Source: Bradyrhizobium acaciae
GTDB lineage: Bacteria > Pseudomonadota > Alphaproteobacteria > Rhizobiales > Xanthobacteraceae
DNA length: 45,155 nucleotides
Assembly (NCBI RefSeq): GCF_020889785.1
Contig: NZ_JACMYK010000056.1
Location: forward strand, 1-45,155
Direction of reading: 5' to 3'
Every line of letters starts with the position of its first letter. Positions within the stretch are counted from its first letter, which is position 1. The notes under the pieces are model-generated. The model was not told where the DNA came from. It did no database searches and saw only the letters and a list, made by a program, of their open reading frames with translations. Positions 26,175 through 32,611 of the stretch are shown piece by piece. A program made the position numbers and the translations under genes.

Positions 26175-26188
26175 TTGATCCGTGTCAA
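26175..26188 (+). promoter_or_regulatory. FNR/FixK-type box upstream of the DUF2189 gene
   Basis: TTGATCCGTGTCAA fits the rhizobial FixK/FNR consensus TTGA-N6-TCAA exactly in both half-sites. If bound at the usual -41.5 position, transcription would start near 26223. That places the ATG at 26245 correctly and excludes the upstream candidate starts at 26182 and 26215. It suggests low-oxygen induction of the membrane protein gene. Confidence 0.6.
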
Positions 26189-26244
26189 TGCGGGCCTCGC
26201 TGTCGCCTGCATCGATGCCCGCTCATTCATTCGCGGCAAGGCTG

Positions 26245-27048
26245 ATGTCGGTCTCTGGCAAGTTCGATCCGGTGGTGCGCAAGATCCGCGTGGCTGATAT
26301 CGCGGAGGCACTGGGGCAGGGGTTGCGCGATTTCCAGGCGGTGCCGCTCTATGGATTGATGTTCGGCGCGATCTACATGCTCGGCGGCAATGCGATCCTG
26401 CTCTGCCTGACCGCGCTCGGCATGGTCTATCTGGCCTATCCGCTCGCAGCAGGGTTTGCCTTGATCGGCCCGTTCGTCGCGATCGGTCTGTACGAGGTCA
26501 GCAGGCGTCGCGAAACGGGCGAGCCGATCTCGCTCGGTGCGATCTGGTCGAAGCTGCGCTCGCGGGGCGAAATCGGCTGGATGGCGTTCGTCACGCTGTT
26601 CGTGTTCGTGATCTGGATGTACCAGGTGAGGCTGCTGCTCGCGCTCCTGCTCGGGCTCAACGTATCCTTTTCCAGCCTTCGCGAGTTCATCACAGTGGTA
26701 TTGACCACCAATGAGGGCCTGCTGTTCCTGGCGATCGGCAATGTCGACGGGGCGGCGTTGTCTCTGATCCTCTTCTCGCTGACGGTGATTTCGTTCCCGC
26801 TGCTGCTGGATCGCGAGGTCGACTTCGTCACCGCTATGATCACGAGCGTGCGCGCGGTCGTGACGAGCCCGCTGCCCATGATCGGATGGGCGGCGGTGAT
26901 CGTCGTGCTGTTGATCGTCTCGGCGATCCCCTATTTCCTCGGCCTTCTCGTGACAATTCCGGTGCTGGGGCACACGACCTGGCATCTCTACCGCCGCATC
27001 GTGGTCCCGCTCGGCTCCTTTGCCGACCCGATGCTGCGAAGGGAGTAA
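26245..27048 (+). CDS. DUF2189 multi-spanning membrane protein
   Basis: An inner-membrane protein of about 267 residues of the DUF2189 family. After a short cytoplasmic N-terminus (KFDPVVRKIRVADIAEALGQG, the family start) come about six hydrophobic segments, including AIYMLGGNAILLCLTALGM, AFVTLFVFVIWMYQ, SLILFSLTVISFPLLL and AAVIVVLLIVSAIPYFLGLL, and the conserved end GHTTWHLYRRIV. AAGG precedes the ATG by 3-6 nt. The family has no proven function but often occurs near respiratory genes. The FNR/FixK-type box just upstream supports a link to micro-oxic or anaerobic metabolism. The gene converges with the SRPBCC operon. Confidence 0.85.
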   Translation: MSVSGKFDPVVRKIRVADIAEALGQGLRDFQAVPLYGLMFGAIYMLGGNAILLCLTALGMVYLAYPLAAGFALIGPFVAIGLYEVSRRRETGEPISLGAIWSKLRSRGEIGWMAFVTLFVFVIWMYQVRLLLALLLGLNVSFSSLREFITVVLTTNEGLLFLAIGNVDGAALSLILFSLTVISFPLLLDREVDFVTAMITSVRAVVTSPLPMIGWAAVIVVLLIVSAIPYFLGLLVTIPVLGHTTWHLYRRIVVPLGSFADPMLRRE

Positions 27049-27050
27049 AT

Positions 27051-27566
27051 CTATGTTGGCATCGGGATTCCCAATTCCCTCAGCGCGGCCAGCATGCGCA
27101 GCGGCGGCTCCATCGGGATCACCATGGCTTTGCCGGTCTCCAGCAGGCTCTTCAGGCTGGAGAGGATCGCCGGCCAGCCGGTCCTGCCGCCGGACAGGAT
27201 GTCGTCGCTGATCGGGCGGTCATGCGACTGCAACATCGTCAGCTTCACGCCGTCGCCGGCTGGCTCGATCTCGTAAGTGACGAGCGTCGGTCCGAGCTTT
27301 TCGACGAGCTGCGGCCAGTTGACGTTGAAGGTGACGGTCAGCCGCTTCCGGGGATCGCACTCGATCACCTCGCCGGAGATGTGCAGCGCGCCGTTGGGCG
27401 TGCGTACGATGTAGGCGCCACCGACCCGGAGATCGACCTCGACCGCGTTGCCGGAGAAATACTGCCGGCTGAATTCGGCGTTCGTCAGCGCCTGCCACAC
27501 CTTCTCGGGTGTCGAGGCGATGTAGATCGCATAGACGATCGCCGGCTTGAATTTCTCGATGTTCAT
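27051..27566 (-). CDS. AHSA1/SRPBCC-domain protein (third of three tandem copies)
   Basis: A 171-residue START-like protein of the Aha1/SRPBCC type with an elongated ligand cavity. It begins MNIEKFKPAIVYAIYIASTP and continues with EKVWQALTNAEFSRQYF, the family start, and includes LEKLGPTLVTYEIEPAGDGVKLTMLQ-like strands and the terminal helix TGWPAILSSLKSLLETGKAM. A C-terminal tail of about 20 residues (PPLRMLAALRELGIPMPT) goes beyond its two neighbours. It is the most divergent copy and lies 34 nt after the second copy, last in the arsR operon. No ligand is known. The stop codon is within a few bases of the convergent DUF2189 stop. Confidence 0.88.
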   Translation of the reverse strand: MNIEKFKPAIVYAIYIASTPEKVWQALTNAEFSRQYFSGNAVEVDLRVGGAYIVRTPNGALHISGEVIECDPRKRLTVTFNVNWPQLVEKLGPTLVTYEIEPAGDGVKLTMLQSHDRPISDDILSGGRTGWPAILSSLKSLLETGKAMVIPMEPPLRMLAALRELGIPMPT

Positions 27567-27600
27567 GTCTGTTCGCGTCCGTCGATAGATTTTCATGGCT

Positions 27601-28065
27601 CTAGTGGCAGTCGACGCCGAGCGCTTCGACCGGAATCTTGAATGCCTTGCCGGTCTCGAGCAGGCTCTTGAGTCCGGACAGGATCGCAGGCCAGCCCTTG
27701 GCGATGCCCTCATACAGCTTGCTGCCGACGCCGAAGCCGTCATGCGTGACGGTCAGCTTGACCACGTTGCCGACGGGCTCGATCGTGAAGACGACTCTGG
27801 TCGGCGGCTCCTTGCCCATCTCGGTATCCAGTTGGTGCTTGAAGCTGTAGGCGAGGCGGCGCGGCCGGTCGAACTCGAGGATCTCGCCGGTGTCGGTGAC
27901 CTTGCCGTTCATCACCAGCGCCACCGGCGCGCCGACGGTCCAGTTCGACCTGAGCTCGGTGTCGAACCAGTATTGCTGCGTGAACTCGCTCGATGTCAGG
28001 GCATCCCACAGCTTCTCCGGCGTGGTCTCGATGTAGGTGACGTAGACGAATTCGGGCTTAGGCAT
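27601..28065 (-). CDS. AHSA1/SRPBCC-domain protein (second tandem copy)
   Basis: A 154-residue SRPBCC protein beginning MPKPEFVYVTYIETTPEKLW. Its first 28 residues differ from those of the next copy upstream at only six positions, showing tandem duplication. The core holds GEILEFDRPRRLAYSF and RVVFTIEPVGNVVKLTVTHDGF, and it ends with the helix KGWPAILSGLKSLLETGKAF. The ATG overlaps the TAA of the upstream copy in ATGCCTAA (8-nt overlap), so translation is coupled. The function is unknown; in other bacteria such proteins are controlled by, and co-encoded with, ArsR-type repressors. Confidence 0.9.
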   Translation of the reverse strand: MPKPEFVYVTYIETTPEKLWDALTSSEFTQQYWFDTELRSNWTVGAPVALVMNGKVTDTGEILEFDRPRRLAYSFKHQLDTEMGKEPPTRVVFTIEPVGNVVKLTVTHDGFGVGSKLYEGIAKGWPAILSGLKSLLETGKAFKIPVEALGVDCH

Positions 28066-28522
28066 GGGAGGCCTCCCTGGCGCCGCTGGTGAGCAGGTCG
28101 GCCGGCAGTTCGCGCCCGGTCTCGAGGAAGCTCTTCAGGCTGGCGATGACCATCGGCCAGCCGCCGGAGATGTCGCGCAGCGTCTTCGGACCGAGGTTGT
28201 CGTGCGTCACAGTCAGCTTGACGACCCCGCCGTGGGGTTCGATGTCGAACGTCACGCGCGAGACCTGCTCGCGCTCGACGCCTTCCTTCACGACGTCCCA
28301 ACTATAGGCGAGCCTGTTCGGCGGATCGGCGATCAGCACCTCGCCTTGCACGGCGCGGCTGCCGTTCTTGGCGAAATGATAAAGCGAGCCGACCTTCCAC
28401 TCGGAGCTGGCGCGATAGCCGAACCAGAAGCGCTCGGTGAACTCGCTCGATGTCAGCGCGTGCCACAGCTTCTCGGCCGTGGTCTCGATATAGGTGACGT
28501 AGACGTAGTCCGGCTTACTCAT
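28058..28522 (-). CDS. AHSA1/SRPBCC-domain protein (first tandem copy)
   Basis: A 154-residue SRPBCC protein beginning MSKPDYVYVTYIETTAEKLW. The core strands (GEVLIADPPNRLAYSW, RVTFDIEPHGGVVKLTVTHDNL) and the last helix (GGWPMVIASLKSFLETGREL) match the other two copies. The ATG at 28522 overlaps the arsR stop codon in ATGAGTAA (8 nt), the same kind of overlap as at the next junction. A GTG one codon earlier is possible. It is probably expressed only when the ArsR-type repressor leaves the operator upstream. Confidence 0.9.
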   Translation of the reverse strand: MSKPDYVYVTYIETTAEKLWHALTSSEFTERFWFGYRASSEWKVGSLYHFAKNGSRAVQGEVLIADPPNRLAYSWDVVKEGVEREQVSRVTFDIEPHGGVVKLTVTHDNLGPKTLRDISGGWPMVIASLKSFLETGRELPADLLTSGAREASHA

Positions 28523-28829
28523 CACGCTTCTCCAATTGTCGTTTCAATTCGCTGAGCGCGGCGAGTTTCCCGCGCTCGAACTTCCTGATCCACCGCTCGC
28601 CGATCTGATGGATCGGAACCGGGTTGAGGTAATGCAGCTTCTCGCGGCCATGCCTGATCGTGGTGACGAGGTTGGCCTCCTCGAGAATCCCAAGGTGCTT
28701 GGTGACGGCCTGACGCGTCATGTCGAGGCCGTCGCAGAGCTCACCGAGCGTCTGCCCGTTCTGTTCGTGAAGCCGGTCAAGCAGCGTCCGCCGTGAGGCA
28801 TCCGCGAGAGCTTTGAAGACTTCATCCAT
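28515..28829 (-). CDS. ArsR-family winged-helix repressor
   Basis: A 104-residue repressor with the winged helix-turn-helix of the ArsR/SmtB family: VFKALADASRRTLLDRLHEQ, then QTLGELCDGLDMTRQAVTKHLGILEEANLV (recognition helix) and the wing TTIRHGREKLHYLNPVPI. It lacks the ELCVCD-type cysteine metal site, so it belongs to the non-metal group that is typically paired with AHSA1 proteins. The start at 28829 (MDEVFKALAD) is the family N-terminus and falls at the predicted transcription start. It is the first gene of a four-gene operon with the three SRPBCC copies. Confidence 0.93.
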   Translation of the reverse strand: MDEVFKALADASRRTLLDRLHEQNGQTLGELCDGLDMTRQAVTKHLGILEEANLVTTIRHGREKLHYLNPVPIHQIGERWIRKFERGKLAALSELKRQLEKRDE

Positions 28830-28836
28830 GGGTCGG

Positions 28837-28866
28837 ATAATAGGCAACCAGATGGTTGCATGTCAA
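28837..28866 (-). promoter_or_regulatory. arsR operon promoter with operator filling the spacer
   Basis: On the minus strand a perfect TTGACA (28866-28861) and TATTAT (28842-28837) are separated by 18 nt. The perfect palindrome GCAACCA-GA-TGGTTGC occupies 28859-28844, that is, the whole spacer. A bound repressor would exclude RNA polymerase. The -10 box ends 7 nt before the ATG at 28829, so a leaderless mRNA is predicted. Confidence 0.75.
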
Positions 28867-28950
28867 GAGCGTGTGTTTGGAGCACCGGCATCGCCGTGCT
28901 AGCGTTCCGTGCAGCCAACGCAGATTGGCGCGGAACATGGGGTGGTGCGC

Positions 28951-30393
28951 ATGGGTGGTCGCGTTACGGCAGTTTGCTGCACGTTTCTTCTCGTCCTGCT
29001 CGCAAATGGTGCGAGCGCCCAGCAGCCGAAGATCGGCGACCCGCCCGAAGCGTCCAACATGCGGCTGGTTGGAACCAACGATCTGCAGGCGCGCAGCGCC
29101 TATCAGCCGACCATTCATCATCAGGGCGACCGCTGGATCGCCTATATCGGCCATCACGGCGGCACCGACGACATTCCCGATCCCGTCAATCCGATGACCG
29201 GCAAAGCCGAGCCGAACGGCACCTCGATCGTCGACGTCACCGATCCCGCGCATCCCAGATATCTGCGGCACATTCCCGGACAGGAAGGCAAGTATGAATC
29301 CGGCGGCGCGCAGATGGTGCGGATCTGTGACGGCAAGGATCTGCCGAAGGGCGACCGCAACACGGTCTACATGCTGCGCACCTTCGGCAGCGAAGCGCAT
29401 GAGATCTGGAACGTGGCCGATCCCGCCAATCCCGTGCTCGTCACCCGGATCGGCGGGTTGAAGGACACGCACAAGAATTTCTGGGAGTGCAGCACCGGCA
29501 TCGCCTTCCTGGTATCGGGCGCACCGGATTGGCGCACCCGGCGCATGACGCAGATCTACGATCTCTCCGATCCCGCCCATCCTGTGAAGATCAGGGATTT
29601 CGGCCTGCCGGGGCAGGAGCCGGGCGCGACCGGCGCGGTGCCGACCGAGCTGCACGGGCCGATCTCGACCGGGCCGAAGGGCAACCGCGTCTATTTCGGC
29701 TACGGCACCAACAAGGGCGGCTTCCTGCAGATCGTCGACCGCGACAAGCTCTTGAACGGGCCGAAGGAGCCGACGCCGGACAATCTGACATTCCCGGAGA
29801 TCGCGCGGATGCCGCTGTCGGCGATGAACGGCGCGCACACGGTGTTTCCGATGCCGGGCATGCCGATCGCGGAGTTCGTTCACGACAAGGACGGCAAGAG
29901 CCGCGACATCGTGATGATCGTCGACGAGGCGATCCTCAACGAATGCGGCGAGGCGCGGCAGATGGTGTGGTTCGCCGATGTCACCACCGAGACGCGGCCG
30001 ATGATGATCTCGAGCTACACCGTGCCCGAGGCCTCCGGCTCATTCTGCGAGCGCGGCGGCCGGTTCGGCTCGCATTCGTCGAATGAGAGCATGGCGCCGG
30101 TCTACTACAAGAAACTGGCCTTCATCGCCTTCTTCAACGCCGGTGTCCGCGCGCTCGATATCCGCGATCCCTATCACCCCAAGGAAGTCGGCTACTTCAT
30201 TCCCTCCATCACGGCGGCGACCGACAAGCGCTGTGTCACGATCGACGGCCGTGACCGCTGCAAGATCGCGATCCAGACCAACAATGTCGAGACCGACGAT
30301 CGCGGCTACATCTACGCGGTCGATCGCGCCAACACCGGGCTGCATATTCTCGAACTGACCGGCGCGGCGCGTGCCGTTGCCGGCCTGCCGTGA
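28951..30393 (+). CDS. Exported LVIVD-repeat beta-propeller-like protein
   Basis: A 480-residue protein with a signal peptide (residues 1 to about 25, MGGRVTAVCCTFLLVLLANG, cut after ASA). Four LVIVD-type repeats are visible as GTSIVDVTDPAHPRYLRHI, HEIWNVADPANPVLVTRI, TQIYDLSDPAHPVKIRDFG and ALDIRDPYHPKEVGYF, each predicted to form part of a propeller blade. Between them are several His/Asp-rich stretches (IAYIGHHGGTDDIPDP, RFGSHSSNESM). It is probably periplasmic and may mediate surface or protein contacts; no enzyme activity can be assigned. ATG at 28951. The next gene starts 7 nt after the stop codon and is likely co-transcribed. The upstream arsR operon is divergent. Confidence 0.85.
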   Translation: MGGRVTAVCCTFLLVLLANGASAQQPKIGDPPEASNMRLVGTNDLQARSAYQPTIHHQGDRWIAYIGHHGGTDDIPDPVNPMTGKAEPNGTSIVDVTDPAHPRYLRHIPGQEGKYESGGAQMVRICDGKDLPKGDRNTVYMLRTFGSEAHEIWNVADPANPVLVTRIGGLKDTHKNFWECSTGIAFLVSGAPDWRTRRMTQIYDLSDPAHPVKIRDFGLPGQEPGATGAVPTELHGPISTGPKGNRVYFGYGTNKGGFLQIVDRDKLLNGPKEPTPDNLTFPEIARMPLSAMNGAHTVFPMPGMPIAEFVHDKDGKSRDIVMIVDEAILNECGEARQMVWFADVTTETRPMMISSYTVPEASGSFCERGGRFGSHSSNESMAPVYYKKLAFIAFFNAGVRALDIRDPYHPKEVGYFIPSITAATDKRCVTIDGRDRCKIAIQTNNVETDDRGYIYAVDRANTGLHILELTGAARAVAGLP

Positions 30394-30400
30394 GCACGCG

Positions 30401-30943
30401 ATGATGCGCTCGTGGCCGGTCATCGCGGCGATGTTCCTGGCGCTCGGCGGCCTGTCGGCCGTGGCCGGCTACGAGATGGCGCCGCCGCGCGCCGCGCAGT
30501 GGCACGAAATCGCCTGGCCGTTCCCGCGCGACGGCTGGCCGGCCGGCCGTGCCTTCCGTTGCGGCGCTGCGGAGTGCGGCATTGATGTCGAGGTCTATCT
30601 CAGGCCGAAGCTCGGCTTCTGCAACTGCGACGGCGGCGTCGCCGATGATGACGAGGTCGATCGGGTTTCCGATGTCGACATGATCACCCCGCGCTTTGCG
30701 CCGCTGAAGGCGGGCGATGTCATTGATGTCGCCGGCATGCCGGGACGGATCAGGGCTTATGAAGTCGAGATGCGCGGCGGCATGCGTACAGCGATCGGGA
30801 TCGCAGTGTCGCATCGCTGCGATCTGATGGCGGTGGCGGCGCAGGGCAGGGGAGAGGCTGCAAAGGTGCAGCCGATGGTGCTGACGTTTCTGGGGTCGCG
30901 AGTGATCGAGCGGTGGATGAGGTCCGCTCTAAATGATCGATAG
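30401..30943 (+). CDS. Hypothetical exported protein co-transcribed with the LVIVD gene
   Basis: A 180-residue protein beginning MMRSWPVIAAMFLALGGLSA, an N-terminal signal peptide or anchor. The mature part contains four cysteines in two clusters (FRCGAAECGIDV and GFCNCDGG), which could form disulfides in the periplasm, and the line WPFPRDGWPAGRAFRC. I do not recognise the family. It starts 7 nt after the LVIVD protein's stop codon, so the two exported proteins probably work in the same compartment. A second possible start, ATG at 30404, changes one residue only. Confidence 0.75.
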   Translation: MMRSWPVIAAMFLALGGLSAVAGYEMAPPRAAQWHEIAWPFPRDGWPAGRAFRCGAAECGIDVEVYLRPKLGFCNCDGGVADDDEVDRVSDVDMITPRFAPLKAGDVIDVAGMPGRIRAYEVEMRGGMRTAIGIAVSHRCDLMAVAAQGRGEAAKVQPMVLTFLGSRVIERWMRSALNDR

Positions 30944-30946
30944 GTC

Positions 30947-31039
30947 CGTCATGCCCGGGCTTGTCCCGGGCATCCACGTCTTTATGATCCAGTGCGCTAC
31001 CATAAGACGTGGATGGCCGGGACGAGCCCGGCCATGACG
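30947..31039. repeat. Palindromic intergenic repeat (GTCATGCCCGGGC type), copy 1
   Basis: CGTCATGCCCGGGC at the left end (30947-30960) is answered by GCCCGGCCATGACG at the right end (31026-31039). Inside are CATCCACGTCTT and AAGACGTGGATG. A close relative is at 41307-41393. This copy sits directly between the exported-protein pair and lysE, 23 nt before the lysE-family ATG. Confidence 0.75.
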
Positions 31040-31062
31040 AACGCTCAAGCCGGATTTCGATC

Positions 31063-31680
31063 ATGTCCCTGCAAGCCTATTTCGCCTTCGTCGCCGCCTG
31101 CATTGCGCTGGCGCTGTTGCCTGGTCCGATCGTCACGATGGTGATCGCGAACGGGCTGCGCTACGGCACGCGCGCCGCGCTGACCAATGTGCTGGGCGCG
31201 CAGGTCGGGCTTGCGATCGTGATCGGCATTGTCGCGGTCGGCCTGACCTCGCTGATGGCCACCATGGGTTACTGGTTCAATTGGGTGCGCTTCGCCGGCG
31301 CCGCCTATCTGGTCTGGCTCGGCATCAAGCTGATTCGCTCGCCGGTCGAAGGTGTCGGCACCGACGACAAGCCGCCGCCGCCGCGCGGCGGCTTCTTCCT
31401 GCAAGGCTTTCTGGTGCTGCTCTCGAACCCGAAGGTGCTGGTGTTCTTCGGCGCCTTCATCCCGCAGTTCATGGACATGGACAAGCCGCACCTGCCGCAG
31501 GTGGCGCTGCTCGGCGTTACCTTCATGGCGACCGCCGTGCTGACCGACGCCGCCTACGCGCTGGCCGCAGGTCGCGCCCGAAAATTCTTCTCCAAGGAGC
31601 GGACGCGGCTGATGTCGCGCGTCTCCGGCGGCTTCATGATCGGCGGCGGCATCTGGCTGGCGTTGACGCGGGCGCGGTGA
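31063..31680 (+). CDS. LysE/RhtB-family amino-acid exporter
   Basis: A 205-residue inner-membrane exporter. The N-terminus MSLQAYFAFVAACIALALLP followed by GPIVTMVIANGLRYGTRAAL is the LysE/RhtB signature (PGP in the first helix, then a basic GxRxG loop). Six membrane helices are expected. FLVLLSNPKVLVFFGAFIPQFM is the conserved fourth region. The ATG at 31063 gives this standard N-terminus. A longer version only translates the palindromic repeat upstream. Substrate is probably an amino acid or derivative (homoserine, threonine or lysine in known cases) and cannot be fixed here. It converges with the molybdenum hydroxylase operon. Confidence 0.93.
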   Translation: MSLQAYFAFVAACIALALLPGPIVTMVIANGLRYGTRAALTNVLGAQVGLAIVIGIVAVGLTSLMATMGYWFNWVRFAGAAYLVWLGIKLIRSPVEGVGTDDKPPPPRGGFFLQGFLVLLSNPKVLVFFGAFIPQFMDMDKPHLPQVALLGVTFMATAVLTDAAYALAAGRARKFFSKERTRLMSRVSGGFMIGGGIWLALTRAR

Positions 31681-31687
31681 GGCTCAG

Positions 31688-32611
31688 CTACACGACGATC
31701 CGCTCCACCACGTCGCGCACCAGGCCCGTCAGCAGCTCGAGCTTGTAGCCGGTCATCGGCAGCGGTTTTGCCCCCGATGTCGCCAGCTCGGCGGCTTGCG
31801 CGATAGTCGCCGCATTGGCTGGCTCACCCTTCAGCGCCGCCTCACTTGCCGCAAGGCGCAGCGGCACCGGGGCGATGCCGCCCGCCGTGATGCGGACCTG
31901 CTGGAATATGCCGCCGGTTACCATGGCCCGCACGCAGATCTCGACCAGCGGCCATTCCGCATAGGAGCGGCTGATGGCGCGTTTGTACAGCGCGCGCTCG
32001 CCGGCAAGCGGAGCGGGGAGCTCGATCCGTTCGATCCGTTCGCCGGACGCGAGCAAATTGTCGGTTGCGCCGTTGCTGCCGTCGCCGAGCAGGTCGGAGA
32101 TCGACAATCCGCTGCGCCGGTCCGTGGTGACCTTGGCATCATAGGCCATCAGCGCCATCGCGATCGTCGACGGATGCGGTGCCACGCAGGGGCCGAGATC
32201 GAACGCGACGTGGTAGAGATGGTTGCCCGATCGCGCCGGACAGTCGGAGCCACCCTTCTTGAGGCAGGCGATCTGCGGATTGCGGAAGTACCAGCAGCGC
32301 GAGCGCTGTGCGAGATTGCCGCCGATGGTCGCCATGTGCCGGATCTGCGGCGTGGCGAGGCCCTGCGCGGCGGCAGTGATGCCGGGATACGCCTGGGCGA
32401 GCCGCGCATCCGATGCGACCGCGGCGATTGCGGTCAAGGCGCCGATGCGTGCCGCGCCATCCGTGCTCCACGCGATACCGATCGTATCGGGACTTGCGGT
32501 GAGATCGATGATCGATCCGCATGACAGGCCGCTGCGGCGGCGTTCCGACAGGTCGGTGCCGGCGGCGCGGAATTCGGGCGCGGTGATGACCTCTCCGGTT
32601 GCGACGCTCAT
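31688..32611 (-). CDS. FAD-binding subunit of a xanthine dehydrogenase-family enzyme, with PaoB-like [4Fe-4S] ligands
   Basis: A 307-residue FAD subunit of a molybdenum hydroxylase, passing electrons from the iron-sulfur clusters to the final acceptor. The FAD-binding motifs are AAGTDL (residues 16-21) and RHMATIGGNL (91-100). After the second motif come Cys106, Cys116, Cys124 and Cys142, in a loop (RCWYFRNPQIACLKKGGSDC, then GPCVAPHPS) very similar to the one that holds the extra [4Fe-4S] cluster in E. coli PaoB/YagS. The ATG overlaps the stop of the fused catalytic subunit by 4 nt, so it is the third gene of the tetR operon. Likely an aldehyde oxidoreductase component, not a true xanthine dehydrogenase. 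Confidence 0.9.
   Translation of the reverse strand: MSVATGEVITAPEFRAAGTDLSERRRSGLSCGSIIDLTASPDTIGIAWSTDGAARIGALTAIAAVASDARLAQAYPGITAAAQGLATPQIRHMATIGGNLAQRSRCWYFRNPQIACLKKGGSDCPARSGNHLYHVAFDLGPCVAPHPSTIAMALMAYDAKVTTDRRSGLSISDLLGDGSNGATDNLLASGERIERIELPAPLAGERALYKRAISRSYAEWPLVEICVRAMVTGGIFQQVRITAGGIAPVPLRLAASEAALKGEPANAATIAQAAELATSGAKPLPMTGYKLELLTGLVRDVVERIVV

Noticed and set aside
26182..26244. Longer N-terminus of the DUF2189 protein (starts at 26182 or 26215)
   Set aside because: The FixK-type box overlaps the first candidate and would place the transcription start after the second; the ATG at 26245 has a better ribosome binding site.
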